Assembly (NCBI GenBank): GCA_046160625.1
Contig: JBJXGZ010000082.1
Coordinates: forward strand, 1-64,000
DNA length: 64,000 bases
From: M3007 sp046160625
GTDB taxonomy: Bacteria > Bacteroidota > Bacteroidia > Chitinophagales > Saprospiraceae
Direction: 5' to 3'
Shown: piece by piece, positions 60,861-64,000 of the stretch
Layout: each line of letters starts with the position of its first letter
How positions within the stretch are numbered: position 1 is the first letter of the stretch
Program-made: the position numbers and the translations under genes
The notes under the pieces: generated by a model
What the model saw: only the letters and a program-made list of their open reading frames with translations
Told to the model about the DNA's origin: nothing
The model's database searches: none

Positions 60861-61253
60861 CTACGGTTTTGAAAAATAAACGCGCATGGGCTTGAAATAG
60901 AAGTCTTTCCAACCTTCGGCATAGTCCGGCTGCCCTTCCGGTATTCCACTATGATTCAAGGTCAACTTAGTGCCTTCGGGTACAGGTTCCATAAGAATTT
61001 CAAGCAACGAATCGGGGTCTTCGGGCGCGAATTCAGTTGTTCGCCACGATTGCAGTATACGCCTACCCGGTTCTAATTCGATGTTTATACCCGTAATATA
61101 GTCATCCCAAACAGAAAAAGAGGCACCAATTTCTGCGCTGATAACGGCTTCTCCACCCGTCATTTCTGAATGGGTACCGCTATCGAGCCAAGCAGCGTAG
61201 AGCACTTCAGGCGTTGCGGAGAAGTTGTGAGAAACAGTAAATGATATGGCCAT
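60861..61253 (-). CDS. SRPBCC/AHSA1-like protein paired with an ECF sigma factor
   Basis: A 130-aa protein of the AHSA1-type SRPBCC fold: ISFTVSHNFSATPEVLYAAWLDSGTHSEMTGGEAVISAEIGASFSVWDDYITG, then GRRILQSWRTTEFAPEDPDSLLEILMEPVPEGTKLTLNHSGIPE and the closing YAEGWKDFYFKPMRVYF, all typical. It binds hydrophobic ligands or assists protein folding; which is unknown. It starts 9 nt after the ECF sigma gene on the same strand, so it is the second gene of that operon. Confidence 0.9.
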   Translation of the reverse strand: MAISFTVSHNFSATPEVLYAAWLDSGTHSEMTGGEAVISAEIGASFSVWDDYITGINIELEPGRRILQSWRTTEFAPEDPDSLLEILMEPVPEGTKLTLNHSGIPEGQPDYAEGWKDFYFKPMRVYFSKP

Positions 61254-61262
61254 AGAATTGAT

Positions 61263-62057
61263 TTATGCTCGTTCCAAATGCCTTTCCATAACCTGCCGGT
61301 TGTGCTCCAAATGATGCAATTGCAATTCAGCCGCGGCAGATTCAAAAGGGTCAATGCCCTGGACAATTTTCATCCGAAGGTCGAAAAGGGCTTCCTTGTC
61401 TTTGTTCTCTGCTTCGCGCGCCATGTCAATCTTCAACAGTTCTTCCTGTGCGATTTGTTTGGGGTTGAAAATGCCATTTAATTCGGTGCATTGATGGCAC
61501 ACGCCCTCTTTGTTGATGAGTGTGCAACGACGATCAAATAGTTCGATCATTTTGCTTCGTCCAACATGCAGGTAATATTTGCCCATAGCTTCCGAAATGT
61601 TTAAAATTTCGGCTATTTCCTTGACTTTGAATTCGTAGACCTCCTTTAGTAAAAGGGCAACTTGCTGTTCCAGCGGAAGTGATTTTGAAATGCAGGTAAA
61701 ACAAAACGCGATATGTTCCTTGATCTCAAAATTGCCCTGAGAAGAAGTCATCCGAATATTCATAGATTCTTCAAAAAATGCCCTGTTGCCCAATGCTTCC
61801 TGCTTGCAAATATCGGTGGCATCCTCCGTCCAGCGTTTTTTTAGGCGGAGATTGTCTTTGGCAAGGTTGGAAGCAATGGCGAAAAGCCAGGTTTTAAGAC
61901 TCGAATTGCCCTGAAAAGAGGCAATGTTTTGGCTGGCCTTTATCCAGGTATCCTGTAAAATGTCGTCGGTGTCGGCAGCGTTGGCTGTCATTCGGAGGAT
62001 GTAAGAGCGCAATTGAGGGCGGATTTGTTGAAATTCGGAAGTTATATCCTGTAGCAT
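61263..62057 (-). CDS. ECF sigma factor with Cys-containing C-terminal extension
   Basis: A 264-aa protein, longer than a standard ECF factor (about 170-200 aa). Region 2 spans about residues 10-75 (LRSYILRMTANAADTDDILQDTWIKASQNI, SLKTWLFAIASNLAKDNLRL). Region 4 spans about 125-180 (LPLEQQVALLLKEVYEFKVKEIAEILNISEAMGKYYLHVGRSKM). The extension (about 185-264) contains LINKEGVCHQCTELNGIFNPKQ, a CxxC motif that may bind zinc or sense redox, plus a charged helical tail. No anti-sigma gene is adjacent; such extensions often replace one. The SRPBCC gene follows by 9 nt and is a likely target or partner. Confidence 0.9.
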   Translation of the reverse strand: MLQDITSEFQQIRPQLRSYILRMTANAADTDDILQDTWIKASQNIASFQGNSSLKTWLFAIASNLAKDNLRLKKRWTEDATDICKQEALGNRAFFEESMNIRMTSSQGNFEIKEHIAFCFTCISKSLPLEQQVALLLKEVYEFKVKEIAEILNISEAMGKYYLHVGRSKMIELFDRRCTLINKEGVCHQCTELNGIFNPKQIAQEELLKIDMAREAENKDKEALFDLRMKIVQGIDPFESAAAELQLHHLEHNRQVMERHLERA

Positions 62058-62201
62058 AGAAAATCGTTGATTAGAGCAAAATTACCTGATGCAAGAATAA
62101 GCCAGGGTTAATTCTTTGAGCGCCAAAACCGATCCACTTGCCTTCACCTTATTGCTTTTTTGAACAAATCCATACTTTTACCTTTCCAAAACCCATTGAC
62201 T

Positions 62202-62978
62202 ATGGCCGTTGCATCCATCTTTCCCTTTCTTGTTCCGATCGTATTTTCGCTTTTTGCGCTCAGCTTCGCAGTCGCGATGCTTTGGCATAAGCACAAAGCT
62301 GCCCTTGCCCGTACGGCCTCCATGGAAGTATTGGCAGAACATCTTGGCATGTCCTTTTCAGCAAAAGACTCTTTTGGAATAATACGGCAATTGCAGGGTT
62401 TCGACCTTTTCAAACGCGAGCGCTCGCGCTGGTTCAACAATGGTAAAATAACGAACGTAATGCGCGGTTTAGCAGGTGAAACCGATGTATACCTGTTTGA
62501 TTATACTTATACCGTGCAAGCAGGAAACGCACGTAAAACCATTACCCACACCGTATTTTTTGCCAATGACAAAAACTGGTTTTTGCCCAATTTTCACCTG
62601 AAACCCGAAAACTGGTGGCACAAGTTGCAGGCGAAACTTGGCATGAACACAGATATCAATTTTGAAGAAAACCCTGAATTCTCCGAAAAATTCTGGCTCA
62701 ATGGCGAGTTGGAGGAATTGGTGCGCCAACAATTTACCCCCGCTTTACAAGGCTTCCTTACTGAAAAACCGCCCGCACATTTGGAAGGCAGCAATTACTA
62801 CCTCATCGGTTATAAGCACCGTCAAAAAATGGATCCGGACGAGGCAAAATTATTTTTCCAGCACTGCTGCGAGATTGTACAAATGCTGCGGGAAAAAGGG
62901 AACCTGGAATTGTTAGATTTGGCGGAGATGAGGAAAGAGACAGTGACAGTTAGCAGTGGCAGTAGCAGGTGGGAGTAG
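62202..62978 (+). CDS. Membrane-anchored hypothetical protein (258 aa)
   Basis: An N-terminal transmembrane helix (about residues 6-27, FLVPIVFSLFALSFAVAML) precedes a cytosolic-looking alpha/beta domain (about 40-245). Notable stretches are DVYLFDYTYTVQAGNARKT and FFANDKNWFLPNFHLKPENWWHK. The family is not recognised with certainty; DUF3137-like proteins have a similar layout. ATG 62202 is the first ATG; a TTG at 62160 is in frame. The last residues (VSSGSSRWE) and the stop codon lie inside a GGCAGTAGCAG repeat, so the C-terminus seems to have been extended or replaced by it. Confidence 0.72.
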   Translation: MAVASIFPFLVPIVFSLFALSFAVAMLWHKHKAALARTASMEVLAEHLGMSFSAKDSFGIIRQLQGFDLFKRERSRWFNNGKITNVMRGLAGETDVYLFDYTYTVQAGNARKTITHTVFFANDKNWFLPNFHLKPENWWHKLQAKLGMNTDINFEENPEFSEKFWLNGELEELVRQQFTPALQGFLTEKPPAHLEGSNYYLIGYKHRQKMDPDEAKLFFQHCCEIVQMLREKGNLELLDLAEMRKETVTVSSGSSRWE

Positions 62979-63008
62979 CAGGTGGCAATCGCGCCCACTG
63001 CTACTGCC
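62946..63008. repeat. GGCAGTAGCAG inverted repeat between convergent genes
   Basis: Left part 62952-62987 carries AGCAGTGGCAGTAGCAGGTGG and GGAGTAGCAGGTGG. Right arm 62994-63008 (CCCACTGCTACTGCC) pairs with 62958-62973, with one bulge. The left arm encodes the last residues and the TAG stop of the 62202 gene. The right arm ends 9 nt before the stop codon of the convergent decarboxylase gene. Confidence 0.85.
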
Positions 63009-63017
63009 GACTTCCAA

Positions 63018-63962
63018 CTATTTCACCGCCTTCTTAAAATACTCATAGGTAATTTTCAGTCCCTCTTCCCGGTTGAATTTTGGACTCCAGCCAAGGATAG
63101 TCTGCGCTTTCGTGATATCCGGACGACGTTGTTTTGGATCATCAACCGGCAACGGCCGGTAATCAATATATGCCTTAGGATTTTGCACCAGCGCGAGTAT
63201 CTCGTGGGCAAACTGCATGACCGTGATTTCCGAGGGGTTTCCGACATTTACGGGCAAGTGATAGTCGCTTAGCAACAGGCGGTAGATGCCTTCTACCAAA
63301 TCATCCACATAACAAAAAGAACGGGTTTGCGAGCCGTCTCCAAAGATTGTAAGTCCCTCGCCGCGAATGGCTTGCGCGAAAAACGCGGGAAGCACACGCC
63401 CGTCATTTACCCGCATCCTCGAGCCGTAAGTATTGAAAATCCGGATGATGCGGGTCTCCACACCATGGTAGTTGTGGTAGGCCATCGTGATAGCTTCCAA
63501 AAAACGCTTGGCCTCGTCGTACACACCACGCGGCCCAACGGGGTTCACATTCCCCCAATATTCTTCTGTTTGTGGGTGTACATGGGGGTCGCCGTACACC
63601 TCGGAAGTGGAAGCCACCAAAATTCTTGCGCCTTTTTCTTTGGCCAGGCCAAGCAGGTTATGGGTTCCGTGGGCGCCCACTTTCAAGGTCTGAATCGGCA
63701 TTTGCAAATAATCAATCGGGCTGGCGGGCGAGGCAAAGTTCAGGATATAATCCAGTTTGCCTGGCACATGGATGAACTTCGTCACGTCGTGATGATAATA
63801 TTCAAAGTCCTTTTCGGGAAACAGATGCTCGATGTTGCTGAGATCGCCTGTGAGCAGATTGTCCATGGCGATGACCTGATAGCCTTCGGCCAAAAAGCGG
63901 TCGCAAAGGTGAGAACCGATAAAGCCGGCGCCGCCGGCGATGAGTACGCGTTTTTTAGTCAT
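63018..63962 (-). CDS. UDP-glucuronate decarboxylase-type NAD-dependent epimerase/dehydratase
   Basis: A 314-aa extended SDR. NAD-binding GGAGFIGSHLCDRFL (about residues 10-24). Catalytic Ser/Thr in VASTSEVYGDPHVHPQ and Tyr-Lys in GVYDEAKRFLEA. UXS-type blocks are RIIRIFNTYGSRMRVNDGRVLPAF, GDGSQTRSFCYVDDLVEGI and VDDPKQRRPDITKA. It most likely converts UDP-glucuronate to UDP-xylose for surface polysaccharide. A related dTDP-glucose or UDP-sugar epimerase role cannot be excluded. The gene is complete within the window; its operon context lies beyond the right edge. Confidence 0.9.
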   Translation of the reverse strand: MTKKRVLIAGGAGFIGSHLCDRFLAEGYQVIAMDNLLTGDLSNIEHLFPEKDFEYYHHDVTKFIHVPGKLDYILNFASPASPIDYLQMPIQTLKVGAHGTHNLLGLAKEKGARILVASTSEVYGDPHVHPQTEEYWGNVNPVGPRGVYDEAKRFLEAITMAYHNYHGVETRIIRIFNTYGSRMRVNDGRVLPAFFAQAIRGEGLTIFGDGSQTRSFCYVDDLVEGIYRLLLSDYHLPVNVGNPSEITVMQFAHEILALVQNPKAYIDYRPLPVDDPKQRRPDITKAQTILGWSPKFNREEGLKITYEYFKKAVK

Positions 63963-64000
63963 TGATTTTCGAAATAAAAGAAATACAAAGCGGAAAACTT

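Noticed and set aside
1..64000. tRNA, rRNA, riboswitch or CRISPR features
   Set aside because: No cloverleaf, rRNA core, conserved riboswitch motif or spacer array was recognised on either strand by eye; a covariance-model scan would be needed to exclude small RNAs.

Overview
The window looks like chromosome from a member of the Bacteroidota, most likely the Saprospiria (Haliscomenobacter/Lewinella-like). This rests on several signals. Upstream regions carry the Bacteroidota promoter -7 box TAnnTTTG (5-12, 23003-23010, 27661-27668, 30811-30818, 48227-48234, 48305-48333). There is a PorP/SprF plus PorE-like OmpA pair, and three large exported proteins end in type IX secretion (T9SS) C-terminal sorting domains. 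GSCFA, DUF2279, DCC and SigZ-type proteins are also present. No rRNA, tRNA or CRISPR array was seen. The taxonomic call is inference from gene content, not from a marker gene.

Layout. 0-6.6 kb: Lrp regulator, OmpA/HhH envelope pair, an unknown 189-aa protein, then the T9SS PorE-like/PorP genes. 6.8-14.2 kb: an unknown membrane protein, release factor 3 (prfC), and a 1363-aa secreted protein of 13 cysteine-patterned repeats. 14.4-17.2 kb: a TIR-domain membrane protein and a complete IS4-family element that landed inside a 42-bp-arm palindrome. 17.2-30.8 kb: a 1526-aa exported protein, transglutaminase, PKD-domain T9SS protein, exported caspase-like protease, GSCFA protein, DUF2279 protein and an ECF sigma factor. 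31-44 kb: DASS transporter, DCC protein, 3-hydroxyacyl-CoA dehydrogenase, M48 protease, mitochondrial-type citrate synthase, an orphan transketolase C-terminal half, a choice-of-anchor B T9SS protein, GmhA, and a glycosyltransferase/oxidoreductase pair. 44-49 kb: UspA-TerC and a carbonic anhydrase-SulP pair diverging from a TetR regulator, which reads as a CO2/bicarbonate module. 49-64 kb: TonB, S9 peptidase, lipid A-type acyltransferase, MltA, a REP-associated tyrosine transposase (RAYT) with its palindromes, kynurenine 3-monooxygenase, SigZ with a tiny Cys-rich exported peptide, two SRPBCC proteins, a second ECF sigma factor and a UDP-glucuronate decarboxylase-type enzyme.

The feature standard gene calling misses is the intergenic DNA. 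Most gaps of about 70 bp or more hold a long, near-perfect inverted repeat, often built from a short reiterated word (GGCAGTAGCAGT, GGACATTGGACATT, GCGGATTACGCGGATT, AAAGGCACAAAAG and others). Several arms end within about 0-8 nt of a stop codon. In two places the repeats supply the stop codons, and at least two repeat families sit in frame inside coding sequence. The sequences fall into families with copies tens of kilobases apart. One family (GGTGACACCT palindromes) flanks the RAYT gene as a self-contained REP/RAYT unit. Another palindrome has been split by the IS4 element with a 10-bp target duplication. I consider this palindrome population and its RAYT the most notable system here.
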